Shown here in pieces: positions 1-8,732 of a DNA stretch of 64,000 bases. Every line of letters begins with the position of its first letter. Position 1 is the stretch's first letter. The stretch comes from an uncultured Porphyromonadaceae bacterium (GTDB taxonomy: Bacteria; Bacteroidota; Bacteroidia; Bacteroidales; Muribaculaceae), in assembly GCA_947649495.1 (NCBI GenBank), contig CANSRU010000003.1, positions 1-64,000 of the forward strand, written 5' to 3'. Both the position numbers and the translations under genes were made by a program. The notes below the pieces were generated by a model. It was given only the letters and a program-made list of their open reading frames with translations, did not search any database and was not told where the DNA came from.

Positions 1-71
1 CTTTATTTGATGACTTCTAAACTAACGCGATTTTTATCGCACCAGTAGTAATTTGAAAATATTAAATACGT

Positions 72-572
72 ATGAAAAAGATTGGCATTTTTTTTGGATC
101 GACCACGGGAACTACTGAATCTGTGGCTAATACTATCGCGAAATATATGGGCGTTCCGGCGGCCGATGTGCATGACGTGTCAAAAACAGCCCCCGATGCT
201 GTGGGCGATTACGATGTGTTGCTATTTGGATGCAGTACATGGGGCGATGGCGACATGCAGGACGACATGCAAGATTTCATGGATGGAGTGTCGTCCCTTG
301 AACTTGGAGACAAGACCGTGGCATTGTTCGGCTGTGGCGATGAAACTATGTCGGATACATTTTGCAATGGTGTTGGTGAGATGTATAGAAAGCTGTTGCC
401 GACGCATGCACGATTTATTGGCGAGTTCAACACTGACGGATATGATTATTCTACCACAGCTGCCGATGTTGATGGACGAATTGTAGGTCTGCTGATAGAT
501 AATGTTAATCACGAAGACACCGCCGATGAGCGCATAAAGCAGTGGACTGAAAAAATAAGAACAGAGATGTAA
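72..572 (+). CDS. fldA: Flavodoxin
   Basis: A 166-residue long-chain flavodoxin, a small soluble FMN protein that carries one or two electrons between cytoplasmic redox enzymes. The N-terminus has the FMN phosphate-binding loop GSTTGTTESVA (about residues 9-19) right after the first beta strand. The GCSTWGDGD and FGCGDE segments match the two isoalloxazine-binding loops. The length is normal for the family. The start is the first ATG after an AT-rich leader. The next feature is a tRNA about 135 bp downstream, so the gene is not in an operon on its 3' side; its 5' neighbour lies outside the window. Family call is secure; the physiological partner cannot be seen. Confidence 0.95.
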   Translation: MKKIGIFFGSTTGTTESVANTIAKYMGVPAADVHDVSKTAPDAVGDYDVLLFGCSTWGDGDMQDDMQDFMDGVSSLELGDKTVALFGCGDETMSDTFCNGVGEMYRKLLPTHARFIGEFNTDGYDYSTTAADVDGRIVGLLIDNVNHEDTADERIKQWTEKIRTEM

Positions 573-655
573 AATATTTTTCAGGTTGCATTGCTTGATT
601 TATAGTAATTTAAGTAGTGCAGCGTTATTGAGTGGTGAAAATATTCGCTCAAAAG

Positions 656-687
656 TTTGGATAAAAAGACGGAATGACCTAACTTTG
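656..687 (+). promoter_or_regulatory. Bacteroidota promoter for tRNA-Met
   Basis: TTTG (656-659), a 20-nt spacer and TAACTTTG (680-687) match the Bacteroidota sigma-A consensus exactly. The predicted transcription start is near 692, about 16 nt before the tRNA. Confidence 0.8.
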
Positions 688-707
688 CACCGCAATTCAG
701 AAATGAT

Positions 708-781
708 GGCGGGATAGCTCAGTTGGTTAGAGCGTCGGATTCATAACCCGGAGGTCTCGAGTTCAATTCTCGATCCCGCTA
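708..781 (+). tRNA. tRNA-Met (CAT), elongator type
   Basis: A full cloverleaf can be drawn: acceptor GGCGGGA/TCCCGCT with a G1-U72 wobble, D arm GCTC/GAGC, anticodon loop TTCATAA with anticodon CAT, and T arm TCGAG/CTCGA with loop TTCAATT. CCA is not encoded. The anticodon stem lacks the three G-C pairs of initiator tRNA (31-39 is A-C), so an elongator is favoured. A tRNA-Ile with lysidine-modified CAT cannot be fully excluded by eye. Confidence 0.93.
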
Positions 782-782
782 C

Positions 783-817
783 AAAAAAAGGAGATTGGGT
801 ACCCAATCTCCTTTTTT
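783..817. terminator. Terminator between tRNA-Met and the convergent porin gene
   Basis: Perfect 11-bp palindrome GGAGATTGGGT/ACCCAATCTCC flanked by an A run on the left and a T run on the right, so it can stop transcription from both directions. Confidence 0.9.
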
Positions 818-834
818 ATTGCAACTCATTCTTT

Positions 835-2151
835 TTAGAATGAGAATTGGGCTACGGCTCCAACTCGCTTGGCCCATCGTGATTGTCCGTCCATGTCTGT
901 ACGCCGTCCGTAGTCAAACTCGGCTCCAACCTGCATTCGGGCAGTCATATTCCAAAATACGTTTACATTGCCCCATATTCCATGGCGGTACTCGTCCGGG
1001 GCTACCGCATGTTTCGGCAGGAAACGTGTTTGGCTGAATGAAGTGCTTAAGAATAGGTTGGGCTTTATGTTGTATTGCACGCCAAGGCACCATCCGAATG
1101 ATGCGGGAGCATAGAGCGAACCTGCTTTGCCGGGATTGGGTATAAGGTCGTAATTCCCAATAAGAAGGTCGCCGCCTAAACCGGCATATCCATGGCCATA
1201 GTTGGCTGTGATGTATGTGGTAAGCTGGTCTATGGGGTGGGCCACGGAGCTTAGTTGCAGACCCCATCCGGTCTTGTAGTGATTTTTCTTCGCTATCAGA
1301 TCGCGGTAAGATAGTGCGCGGACTATGCCTGACAGTCTTACATGGGATGTCCGTCCCCATTCGTATTGAACAAATGCCGCTCCATCAGGAATCCAGTTGT
1401 CTACTTTTTCAGTGTTCACATCGTCGGTAGAGATTTTTGTGGATGGTGTTTCTGCCGATATGGCGAAAACCCAATTGTTTTTCACCCGAGGCATCCAACG
1501 AACAAGAACTGCCGTATTGGCAAGTTTATTGTTGGGGCCTTGGGCGTCAACTGTGGCCGGAACAGCTGCTGGATCGCTGAACGTTGAGTTGGCATAGCCA
1601 ATTGTGAAGTCGTTGACAATGGCATAAGCCTTTTTCAAATGAAAATCACGTGCTTGGTAACCGTTGAAATTAGCTTCTATATAAATTTGGTAATTGCCTA
1701 TAGCTTTGTTCTGGCCTATAACTCTAAAAAACAAGCATGTTCCGGCCGGGGTGGTGTCGAAATGACGCATCTTGGCCGGATTAGGTTGCATTGGAATAAG
1801 GTAGGGCGCGAAGCCGGATGCGGGGATGGCTCCATCCCAATCGAAATAGCCTCTCATTCTCACCGCTCCACCTACACCCATTGCGAGTTTGGCATCTTTG
1901 CTCATGAATAGGAAGTATGGAGCCTCGGGGTCCTGAAAATGCCTGAATTGGTCATAGTAAAAGGATTCAATAAGGTTCCGCACGGAATCGGCATAAGCAG
2001 AAGTGCCGGATCTATGGCCATCGCCAATGGTTATAATCTTGTGTGATTGCACTATAGAGTCGTGTTGGATGTCGACAAGGCTTTTGGCTGTGACAGGTGC
2101 GCCTGAGAGCATGACGGCAATAGTAGCCGGTAAAAGATGTGAGAACTTCAT
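835..2151 (-). CDS. DcaP-like outer membrane porin
   Basis: A 438-residue secreted protein with a signal peptide (MKFSHLLPATIAVMLSG, cleavage near VTAKS) and a C-terminal phenylalanine (QFSF), the usual end of outer-membrane beta barrels. Alternating aromatic strands fill residues about 90-438. The segment around YANSTFSDPAAVPATVDAQGP resembles the constriction-loop region of DcaP-type trimeric porins, where a similar STF-DP-A-P-T-D pattern occurs. The role is probably passive uptake of small anionic solutes across the outer membrane; the substrate is unknown. It is a single gene between two hairpins, convergent with tRNA-Met. The beta-barrel call is firm and the DcaP family call is moderate. 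Confidence 0.65.
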   Translation of the reverse strand: MKFSHLLPATIAVMLSGAPVTAKSLVDIQHDSIVQSHKIITIGDGHRSGTSAYADSVRNLIESFYYDQFRHFQDPEAPYFLFMSKDAKLAMGVGGAVRMRGYFDWDGAIPASGFAPYLIPMQPNPAKMRHFDTTPAGTCLFFRVIGQNKAIGNYQIYIEANFNGYQARDFHLKKAYAIVNDFTIGYANSTFSDPAAVPATVDAQGPNNKLANTAVLVRWMPRVKNNWVFAISAETPSTKISTDDVNTEKVDNWIPDGAAFVQYEWGRTSHVRLSGIVRALSYRDLIAKKNHYKTGWGLQLSSVAHPIDQLTTYITANYGHGYAGLGGDLLIGNYDLIPNPGKAGSLYAPASFGWCLGVQYNIKPNLFLSTSFSQTRFLPKHAVAPDEYRHGIWGNVNVFWNMTARMQVGAEFDYGRRTDMDGQSRWAKRVGAVAQFSF

Positions 2152-2224
2152 GTGTTAGCGTGTTTGTGATGAATTGTAAAAAATAAACGCATACACATGT
2201 TGTAATGTTCGCCGATAAGCAATT

Positions 2225-2257
2225 CGGGCGGAAGCATCGATTCAATGCTTCCGCCCG
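2225..2257. terminator. Hairpin downstream of dnaJ
   Basis: 13-bp perfect stem CGGGCGGAAGCAT/ATGCTTCCGCCCG with a 7-nt loop, in the gap between dnaJ and the downstream porin gene (both minus strand). There is no strong U run on the minus strand, so it may act as a weak terminator or an mRNA 3' stabiliser. Confidence 0.6.
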
Positions 2258-2280
2258 AGTTATTTTGGAGTGATGTGTTG

Positions 2281-3456
2281 TCAGTCGAAAATATGACGAA
2301 GTTTGCTGAATATGCGGTCCTTTACAGAAGCCGTAGGTTGCATGTTAGGAGAGTTTCTGAGTTTTTCAATTTCATTTTTCTCTTCGTCCGTAAGATTTTC
2401 CGGCACATAGACCATTACATTGATCAGCTCATCCCCCTTGCCGTAGCCATCTGTGGAGGGAAGGCCTTTGCCTCTAAGTCGCAAGATTTTGCCTGGTTGT
2501 GTTCCCGGAGCTATCTTTAGTCGGGCACGACCACCGATTGTGGGAACTTCGACACTTCCGCCAAGTGCGGCAGTAGGGAAGTCGAGCATGAGATTATACA
2601 CAACATCGTTGCCGTCGCGTATCAGCTCGGGATGTTTTATCTCTTCAATTACCACGAGTAAATCACCGTTTATGCCTCCATGCATCGGTGCGTTTCCCTT
2701 GCCTTTGATGGTGAGAGTCATGCCATCTGACACGCCGGCGGGTATATTGAATGAAACTGTTTGTTCACGGTGTTCAACACCGGTGCCATTGCAGTAATGG
2801 CATTTTTCGTTGATTATTTTCCCTTCGCCGTTGCAATCGGGGCACACGGCCTGAACCTGCTGCATGCCGAGGAATGTCTGATGTGCCCGTGTTACTGTGC
2901 CGGTGCCATGGCATGTGGGGCATGTGGTGAACGAGGTGCCATCTTTCGCTCCGGTACCGTTGCAATGTTCATCCTTGCAGAATGCTTTTAATTTAAGTGT
3001 TTTGGAAACGCCATTGGCAATGTCTTCCAATGAGAGCTTCAGTGTTATGCGAAGGTCATCGCCACGGTTCTGGCGAGGACGGGCACGGCGTCCTCCGCCG
3101 GTGGCCGATCCGAAACCACCCATGTCGAAATGAACATGACCTCCGAATATATCCCCGAATGCTGAGAATATATCGTCCATGGACATTCCGCCTGTACTGT
3201 AGCCATACGAGCCTCCTCCCGGGAATCCCTGGGGGCCCATGTTATGACCGAATTGGTCGTATTTGGCACGCTTGTCAGCATCGCTAAGTACATCGTAGGC
3301 TTCGGCGGCTTCCTTGAATTTCTCCTCGGCCTCCTTGTCTCCGGGATTCTTGTCCGGATGGTATTTAAGGGCGAGTTTTCTATATGCTTTTTTCAGCTCA
3401 TCGGCTGTCGCCGTTTTGCTTACACCAAGTACTTCGTAGTAGTCTCGTTTTTCCAT
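2281..3456 (-). CDS. dnaJ: Chaperone protein DnaJ
   Basis: A 391-residue full-length type I Hsp40, which delivers unfolded clients to DnaK and stimulates its ATPase. The J domain is residues 1-70 with HPD at 33-35. A Gly/Phe-rich linker follows (about 72-125). The zinc-binding domain spans about 160-227 with four Cys motifs, and a C-terminal substrate-binding domain follows. Oddity: the first zinc motif is C-x4-C ([10 protein letters not shown]) instead of the usual C-x2-C, while the other three ([24 protein letters not shown]) are canonical. It lies 61 bp after grpE on the same strand, the common Bacteroidota grpE-dnaJ pair; dnaK is not in the window. Confidence 0.97.
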   Translation of the reverse strand: MEKRDYYEVLGVSKTATADELKKAYRKLALKYHPDKNPGDKEAEEKFKEAAEAYDVLSDADKRAKYDQFGHNMGPQGFPGGGSYGYSTGGMSMDDIFSAFGDIFGGHVHFDMGGFGSATGGGRRARPRQNRGDDLRITLKLSLEDIANGVSKTLKLKAFCKDEHCNGTGAKDGTSFTTCPTCHGTGTVTRAHQTFLGMQQVQAVCPDCNGEGKIINEKCHYCNGTGVEHREQTVSFNIPAGVSDGMTLTIKGKGNAPMHGGINGDLLVVIEEIKHPELIRDGNDVVYNLMLDFPTAALGGSVEVPTIGGRARLKIAPGTQPGKILRLRGKGLPSTDGYGKGDELINVMVYVPENLTDEEKNEIEKLRNSPNMQPTASVKDRIFSKLRHIFD

Positions 3457-3517
3457 TTTATGAGTTGGGGTTTATTGGAGTGAGCCGTTGTGACTTATGT
3501 TTGAGGTGATATGGGGT

Positions 3518-4129
3518 TTATTGTCCGACCGCAACTTTTGCATGGCGAAGTACCTTATCGTTGATAGTGTATCCTTTGGTAGGGGTGTCTATTACTTTCC
3601 CTTTCATGGATTCATCATCGACGGGTACCATGGCGATGGCTTCGTGTATCTCGGGGTCAAACTCAGTCCCGTTGCTGTCTATCGGTTTCACACCGTTCTG
3701 CTCAAGGAATTTTATGAGTTTATTGTATATCAGCACCATTCCTTCTTTTACGGCATCGGCGTCAGATGTGTTCTTGACGGCTTCAAGGCCACGTTCAAAA
3801 TCGTCTACTATGGGAAGTAGGCTTTTCAGAACCGATTCGGCGGCATTTTTTATAATTTCTCCTTTCTCTTTGATGGTGCGTTTGCGGAAGTTGTCAAATT
3901 CGGCCATCAGGAAAAGATATTCCTTTTTCTCCTTCTCCACTTTTTCTTTCTCGTCGGCAAGTTGTTTGCATAGTGCATCAATCTGCGACATTTCGGCATT
4001 TTCTATATCTTCAGCCGATTCGTTTTCCTCGCTGGCTTCCGGCACGTTGTCCATTATCTCGGCATCGTCGGTCTGAGAATTGAAATTGTGGTTATCCTTA
4101 TCGTTCATATTATGATTGTTCTTGTTCAT
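3518..4129 (-). CDS. grpE: Nucleotide exchange factor GrpE
   Basis: A 203-residue GrpE, the ADP/ATP exchange factor of DnaK. The first 60 residues are acidic and Asn/Glu-rich. A long coiled coil follows (about 55-110, rich in Lys and Glu: LADEKEKVEKEKKEY), then the conserved FDNFRKRT and the C-terminal beta domain with GTEFDPEIHEAI. Length is normal. It is transcribed ahead of dnaJ and behind a TAAATTTG element. I saw no CIRCE repeat in its upstream region, so HrcA-type control is not indicated here. Confidence 0.96.
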   Translation of the reverse strand: MNKNNHNMNDKDNHNFNSQTDDAEIMDNVPEASEENESAEDIENAEMSQIDALCKQLADEKEKVEKEKKEYLFLMAEFDNFRKRTIKEKGEIIKNAAESVLKSLLPIVDDFERGLEAVKNTSDADAVKEGMVLIYNKLIKFLEQNGVKPIDSNGTEFDPEIHEAIAMVPVDDESMKGKVIDTPTKGYTINDKVLRHAKVAVGQ

Positions 4130-4173
4130 CTTTTTTCTGGATTAATATTAAACTGATGTCGTTTTTTCTACTG

Positions 4174-4181
4174 CAAATTTA
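4174..4181 (-). promoter_or_regulatory. Candidate -7 element for grpE-dnaJ
   Basis: TAAATTTG on the minus strand, 45 nt before the grpE ATG. No well-spaced TTTG -33 element is present (the nearest TTG gives a 17-nt spacer). An inverted repeat TTGCC/GGCAA lies next to it. Confidence 0.45.
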
Positions 4182-4249
4182 TTGCCAATAATAGTAGGCA
4201 ACGGTTATTTATTTAAAAATAGTAACAAATCCGTCGCCATATCGTTCAG

Positions 4250-5077
4250 TCAGATTATTTTGCCAAGATATGTCACGCATGTGCTATGTGTCATCGCCGC
4301 CGATTCTGCCAAAATGGCATTGCGGAATATTCCGTATACGGCTGAGCCGGAGCCGGACATGGAAGCATATAGGGCTCCTTGGTTATATAAGCTTTGTTTT
4401 ATCTCTTCTATCTCAGGGTGGCTGTCAGTCACTGACTGTTCAAAATCGTTTTTCAGAGTGTCGCGCCATAGTTCCACAGGCGACATTATAAGCGATTCTA
4501 TATTTGGTGCGGATTCACAAGGATTCACATTGGAATATGCTTCGGCTGTGGATATGTGTATTTCCGGTTTGATTACCACGATGTGCCATGCGCTCATATC
4601 GGGAACCTTTATAGGTGATAACGTGGTTCCTGTTCCCGTGGCGAGTGTGGGGGTGTTGCTGATGAAAAATGGACAATCGGCACCTAATGACGCTGCGGTT
4701 TCGGCAAGCTGGGAGTCGGTGTATCCAAGTTCGAAAATCTTATTGAGGGCTTTAAGTGTAAAAGCTGCATCAGAGGAGCCTCCACCCAGTCCGGCTCCGT
4801 CGGGTATTATTTTTCTGAGGTAGATATCAACCGGAGGTATCGGGGTGATTGCATCAAGGGCTTTGTAGGCCTTGTAAACAAGGTTCTTTTCCTGAGGGCA
4901 ATCAACATTTCTTCCTGATGTGTGCAGTGTTGTGGCGTTGCCCTTTGCGGGTACTATCTCCAGAATATCGCACCAATTTATAGGGAGCATAATAGTGGAG
5001 ATGTCGTGGTATCCGTCGGGACGACGCCTCAGTATGTTGAGACCGAGGTTTATTTTAGCATTAGGAAAAACTACCAT
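4250..5077 (-). CDS. ispE: 4-diphosphocytidyl-2-C-methyl-D-erythritol kinase (IspE)
   Basis: A 275-residue GHMP-family kinase of the MEP isoprenoid pathway, which phosphorylates CDP-methylerythritol with ATP in the cytoplasm. The N-terminal FPNAKINLGLNI is the family's substrate-binding start. The glycine-rich ATP loop PDGAGLGGGSSDAAF lies near residue 100, and the third GHMP motif SGSGSAVYGIF is near the C-terminus. Length is normal. It runs divergently from dnaB, and their -7 boxes are only 4 bp apart. It is on the same strand as grpE, with about 120 bp between them. Confidence 0.95.
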   Translation of the reverse strand: MVVFPNAKINLGLNILRRRPDGYHDISTIMLPINWCDILEIVPAKGNATTLHTSGRNVDCPQEKNLVYKAYKALDAITPIPPVDIYLRKIIPDGAGLGGGSSDAAFTLKALNKIFELGYTDSQLAETAASLGADCPFFISNTPTLATGTGTTLSPIKVPDMSAWHIVVIKPEIHISTAEAYSNVNPCESAPNIESLIMSPVELWRDTLKNDFEQSVTDSHPEIEEIKQSLYNQGALYASMSGSGSAVYGIFRNAILAESAAMTHSTCVTYLGKII

Positions 5078-5113
5078 CTTGTGTCAACGTTGATAAATTT
5101 AACTGCGAAGTTA

Positions 5114-5133
5114 CAAAATTAATCGTAATTTTG
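5114..5133. promoter_or_regulatory. Back-to-back -7 elements for ispE and dnaB
   Basis: TAATTTTG on the minus strand (5121-5114) faces away from TAATTTTG on the plus strand (5126-5133). Neither has an ideally spaced TTTG -33 element. The two polymerase sites would overlap, so the genes may compete for initiation. Confidence 0.5.
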
Positions 5134-5172
5134 TGGGTGTAATTAGCAATCATACATATTATATATTAAGGT

Positions 5173-6720
5173 ATGGACTCAACGACATCCAAGAGTCGTC
5201 GCACGGCTCCACGCGCCCCGCAGCCACTTTATGACTTTGGCGGGCGTCAGCTTCCGCGCGACAAAGATTTAGAGGAGGCTGTGCTCGGAGCATTGATGCT
5301 TGAGAAAGATGCGTATACTGTAGTGTGCGACATTTTGAAAGCCGACAGTTTCTACGAGCCTGTAAATAAGAAGATATACGAGGCAATCCAGACACTCGGG
5401 GCTTCGCAGCAGCCAATAGATATGCTGACCGTAACTGAGCAACTGAGGCTTAATGGAACTCTTGACGATGTCGGTGGCCCTGTTTTTGTATCGGAACTTA
5501 CCTCAAGGGTGGCCTCGGGAGCGCATGTCGAATATCATGCCCGCATTGTGGCTCAGAAGTATCTGGCACGTGAGCTGATTACATTTGCTTCAGAAATCGA
5601 GAAAAAAGCTTTCGATGAGAGCAATGATGTCGACGACCTTATGCAGGAGGCCGAGGGGCGTCTGTTTGAGATATCGCAGAGAAACGTCAAGAAGGATGTA
5701 ACTCAGATTGACCCGGTTATTGGACAGGCCATAGAGCAGATTCAGTCGGCGGCAAACCGAACTTCCGGTCTGAGTGGCCTTGAAACAGGATTCCATGAAC
5801 TTGATAAACTTACGTCAGGCTGGCAGAACTCAGACCTTATAATTATTGCTGCACGTCCCGCCATGGGTAAAACGGCTTTTGTGCTCTCCATGGCTAAAAA
5901 TATGGCGGTGAATTATAACACGCCGGTCGCAATATTCTCGCTTGAGATGTCAAATTTGCAGCTTGTCAATCGTTTGGTGAGCAACGTCTGCGAATTACCG
6001 AGTGAAAAGATAAAAAGCGGTCAGCTCTCTCCTGTGGAGTGGGACCAGCTCATGGCTCGTATAAAACATCTGTATGGTGCGCCTCTATTTATAGACGATA
6101 CCCCATCGCTTTCAATATTTGAGCTTCGCACCAAGGCCAGACGTCTGGTCAGGGAGCATCAGGTCAAGATTCTTATAATTGATTACCTGCAGCTTATGAA
6201 TGCTTCCGGAATGAAGTTCGGTAGCCGTGAACAGGAGGTGAGTATGATATCCCGTTCGCTTAAACAATTGGCTAAAGAGTTGAATATACCGATTATCGCG
6301 CTTTCACAGCTTAACCGAAGTGTGGAATCGCGAGGGGAGGGCAAAGACGGTAAACGCCCGCAGCTGTCAGACCTTCGTGAGAGTGGTGCGATAGAGCAGG
6401 ATGCCGATATTGTGTGCTTCATACACCGACCTGAATATTATCTGCGGTCGTCGACCGATGGCACGGATAGAGATATACGCGGTCTGGCGGAGTTTATTGT
6501 CGCAAAGCATCGTAGCGGTAGGGTGGACGATGTGGAGATGCGATTCAAAGCTGAATTTGCAAGGTTTGAGAATTGGAAAGATGCCGAGGCTGATGCCGGA
6601 TCTATCACATCTGTGGAATCCCGGTTGAATTCATCTTCCGATTTCCCGGCGGCATCTCCGTTTCAGGGTGGTAATGCTGATTTTCTGTCAGAGCAACCCG
6701 ATTCGGTCACGCCATTTTAG
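5173..6720 (+). CDS. dnaB: Replicative DNA helicase DnaB
   Basis: A 515-residue hexameric 5'-3' helicase that unwinds the replication fork. The N-terminal DnaB domain begins at about residue 23 (RQLPRDKDLEEAVLGALM). The RecA-like domain carries Walker A AARPAMGKTAF (about 229-239), Walker B ILIIDYLQLM and the QLNRSVE motif with the arginine finger region. The C-terminal 45 residues are low complexity and Ser-rich. No intein interrupts it. It is followed by a strong terminator and appears monocistronic. Confidence 0.97.
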   Translation: MDSTTSKSRRTAPRAPQPLYDFGGRQLPRDKDLEEAVLGALMLEKDAYTVVCDILKADSFYEPVNKKIYEAIQTLGASQQPIDMLTVTEQLRLNGTLDDVGGPVFVSELTSRVASGAHVEYHARIVAQKYLARELITFASEIEKKAFDESNDVDDLMQEAEGRLFEISQRNVKKDVTQIDPVIGQAIEQIQSAANRTSGLSGLETGFHELDKLTSGWQNSDLIIIAARPAMGKTAFVLSMAKNMAVNYNTPVAIFSLEMSNLQLVNRLVSNVCELPSEKIKSGQLSPVEWDQLMARIKHLYGAPLFIDDTPSLSIFELRTKARRLVREHQVKILIIDYLQLMNASGMKFGSREQEVSMISRSLKQLAKELNIPIIALSQLNRSVESRGEGKDGKRPQLSDLRESGAIEQDADIVCFIHRPEYYLRSSTDGTDRDIRGLAEFIVAKHRSGRVDDVEMRFKAEFARFENWKDAEADAGSITSVESRLNSSSDFPAASPFQGGNADFLSEQPDSVTPF

Positions 6721-6765
6721 AATGTTATGGCATAAGACCTCCTTTAGGATGTATTACTGTTAAGA

Positions 6766-6800
6766 ATATGAAGATTTGAAAAAAATCTTCATATTTTTTA
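6766..6800 (+). terminator. Rho-independent terminator of dnaB
   Basis: 12-bp stem ATATGAAGATTT/AAATCTTCATAT with a 5-nt loop followed directly by six T residues. Confidence 0.9.
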
Positions 6801-6870
6801 TTATTTGAAAACCTTTCGTCGGGGAGTGTTGTTAAATAGACAAAAACAACATTAACCCAACAGTTTAGTT

Positions 6871-7929
6871 ATGAAAAAGATTTTAGTAATGATTACCCTC
6901 ATGCTCGGATGTATGACGGTTTTCGCCCAGAAGATTGACAAGAATGAGGTTAAACAGCTCAAGACTTTCTTGTCGCAGGCCTCGGAGAAGGATGGAACAA
7001 ACGCCAACGCTCTCAAAGTGACCAATATCAATGACATTACATCTATTGAAGGTGTGACGGTGGCCAACGGACATGTTACTGCCATAGAATGGAAAGACAA
7101 ACATCTTGCCGGTGATTTGGACCTTTCCGGATTCAAGGCTTTGACAAAGGTCGATGTTTCGAGAAACAAACTTTCGTCTCTTTCTTTAGCCGGTAATGCA
7201 GCGCTTACAGAAGTGAATGCTTCGCGCAATGTTCTTAAAACAGCTGATTTCAGCGGTTGCTCCAGCCTTGTAAAGATTTCGGTATACAAGAATCGTCTTA
7301 CCGATATTGCTCTTGAGGACTCGCCCCTGTTGCAGAATCTTAACGTTTCCAACAACTTGTTTGTGGAGCTGAATGTGTCAAATTCTACAACTCTCGAGAC
7401 TTTGAATTGCCAGGGCAATCATCTTGAAACACTGCTTGTATCAGGTTGCACCGCTCTTAAGAATCTATATTGCGGCTACAATAAGCTGACCAGTCTTAAC
7501 CTTTGGGGTGTGGAAAGCCTTTCCAACCTTAATATCGACGACAATCAGATTACATCGATGATTGTTTCCGGTCTGCCTGCTTTGAGCACCTTCGTCTGCA
7601 GCGACAACCGTATGGTGACTCTCGGTGTCCGTAATTGCAATAACCTGATAGACTTGGTTTGCTCCTACAATGATTTGACCACCCTTGATGTTGAAGGTTG
7701 CACCAATCTTACATTCGTGGATTGCTCATACAATGATCTCACCACCCTTAATCTGTCAAACCAGACATTCCTCCAGCGTTTGCTTTGCAATAATAATCAG
7801 CTGAACACGCTTGATGTATCATTTGATAACGCTTTGGTATATGTCAACTGCCGATATAACATGATTACTGATTTCCGCACCATCGGTTGCTCAAATCTTA
7901 GAATGGTTGCTTGTCAGTGGAACTTCTGA
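6871..7929 (+). CDS. Secreted leucine-rich repeat protein with Cys ladder
   Basis: A 352-residue exported protein with a signal peptide (MKKILVMITLMLGCMTVFAQ). After a short N-terminal segment, residues about 75-352 are roughly a dozen leucine-rich repeats of about 21 residues, of the form LTxLDVxxCxNLxxVDCSYND. A Cys recurs at the same position in successive repeats (LNCQGN, LYCGYN, FVCSDN, LVCSYN, VDCSYN, LLCNNN, VNCRYN), like the cysteine ladder of InlJ-type proteins. There is no sortase motif, type IX sorting domain or transmembrane anchor, so it is probably periplasmic or released. The function is likely protein binding; the partner is unknown. It is monocistronic between two terminators. 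Confidence 0.8.
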   Translation: MKKILVMITLMLGCMTVFAQKIDKNEVKQLKTFLSQASEKDGTNANALKVTNINDITSIEGVTVANGHVTAIEWKDKHLAGDLDLSGFKALTKVDVSRNKLSSLSLAGNAALTEVNASRNVLKTADFSGCSSLVKISVYKNRLTDIALEDSPLLQNLNVSNNLFVELNVSNSTTLETLNCQGNHLETLLVSGCTALKNLYCGYNKLTSLNLWGVESLSNLNIDDNQITSMIVSGLPALSTFVCSDNRMVTLGVRNCNNLIDLVCSYNDLTTLDVEGCTNLTFVDCSYNDLTTLNLSNQTFLQRLLCNNNQLNTLDVSFDNALVYVNCRYNMITDFRTIGCSNLRMVACQWNF

Positions 7930-7952
7930 TAGATTCCGGGCAAATTAAATAT

Positions 7953-7993
7953 AACGAACGGGAGGATGTCATTCCGACATCCTCCCGTTCGTT
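7953..7993. terminator. Perfect 18-bp hairpin after the LRR gene
   Basis: AACGAACGGGAGGATGTC/GACATCCTCCCGTTCGTT with a 5-nt loop, fully matched. The U tract is poor (GTATTA), so it may be an RNA stabiliser as well as a terminator. Confidence 0.75.
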
Positions 7994-8021
7994 GTATTAT
8001 GAAAATAAATTACGTAGACCA

Positions 8022-8051
8022 TTGTCGTTTCAATTAAAAGTTGTAATTTTG
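8022..8051 (+). promoter_or_regulatory. Promoter of rpsP
   Basis: TTG (8022-8024), a 19-nt spacer and TAATTTTG (8044-8051). The predicted start near 8056 gives a leader of about 36 nt, AT-rich just before the ATG. Confidence 0.75.
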
Positions 8052-8091
8052 CATCCGCTAATCAATACAAAACCAATTTAATTAATTTTTA

Positions 8092-8640
8092 ATGGCAACT
8101 AAAATTAGATTACAACGTCATGGTCGCAAGAACTATGCGTTTTATCCTATTGTTATCGCCGATAGCAGGGCACCACGAGATGGTAAATTTATTGAAAGGA
8201 TAGGTTCCTATAATCCGAACACTAATCCTGCTACAGTAACTTTGAATTTCGAACGGGCTTTGTATTGGGTGAATGCCGGTGCTCAACCCACCGACACAGT
8301 GCGCACTATCCTTTCTCAGGAGGGCGTGTTGATGATGAAGCACCTTCAGGGTGGTGTGAAGAAAGGCGCATTTGATGAAGCTGAAGCTCAGCGTCGTTTC
8401 GATGCTTGGAAGCAGAAAAAGCAGGCTTCTGTTGATGCTCTTCGTTCTTCTATGGCAAGTGCCAAGGAACTTGCCGACAAGCAGCGTCTTGCTGAAGAGC
8501 AGGCCAAAAACAATGCCAAGGCTGAAGCTGTGGCTAAGAAAAAAGCCGAACTCGCTGCTGCTAAGGCGGAAGCTGAAGCCGCTGCCGCTGCTGAGGCTGC
8601 TCCTGCCGAAGAAGCTGCTGAAGCTCCTGCCGCTGAATGA
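8092..8640 (+). CDS. rpsP: 30S ribosomal protein S16 with extended tail
   Basis: The first 80 or so residues are S16 ([21 protein letters not shown], then [11 protein letters not shown]), a small-subunit assembly protein. Residues about 95-182 form a highly charged and then Ala/Glu-rich low-complexity tail ([22 protein letters not shown]). Ordinary bacterial S16 is about 80-90 residues, so the tail doubles it; such tails are known in Bacteroidota. The helical Lys/Ala/Glu region could form a long single helix or coiled coil. It has its own promoter and a terminator 52 bp after the stop. Confidence 0.96.
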   Translation: MATKIRLQRHGRKNYAFYPIVIADSRAPRDGKFIERIGSYNPNTNPATVTLNFERALYWVNAGAQPTDTVRTILSQEGVLMMKHLQGGVKKGAFDEAEAQRRFDAWKQKKQASVDALRSSMASAKELADKQRLAEEQAKNNAKAEAVAKKKAELAAAKAEAEAAAAAEAAPAEEAAEAPAAE

Positions 8641-8691
8641 TAAGTTCACGGCCGTTAATATAGCATATCAAATATATGATGATGTTATAGT

Positions 8692-8727
8692 AAGTTGTCG
8701 CTCTTATGGGCGACAACTTTATTTTTT
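8692..8727 (+). terminator. Terminator of rpsP
   Basis: 10-bp stem AAGTTGTCGC/GCGACAACTT with an 8-nt loop and a T-rich tract TTTATTTTTT. It ends only 5 nt before the ATG of the next gene. Confidence 0.85.
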
Positions 8728-8732
8728 GAGAT

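Noticed and set aside
1-20. Possible C-terminus of an upstream gene (frame 3 reads LFDDF then stop)
   Set aside because: Only five codons are visible; too short to support a gene call.
3561-4076. 171-residue plus-strand ORF antisense to grpE
   Set aside because: Ser/Phe-rich mirror of the Glu/Lys coiled coil; GrpE is certain on the other strand.
4130-4250. CIRCE heat-shock operator upstream of grpE
   Set aside because: No TTAGCACTC-N9-GAGTGCTAA or close match is present; only a short TTGCC/GGCAA repeat.
4182-4823. 213-residue plus-strand ORF antisense to ispE
   Set aside because: Overlaps ispE, which has all GHMP motifs; no independent evidence.
8110-8649. 179-residue minus-strand ORF antisense to rpsP
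   Set aside because: It is the shadow of the Ala/Glu/Lys codon bias of rpsP; Ser/Phe-rich and without a plausible start or promoter.
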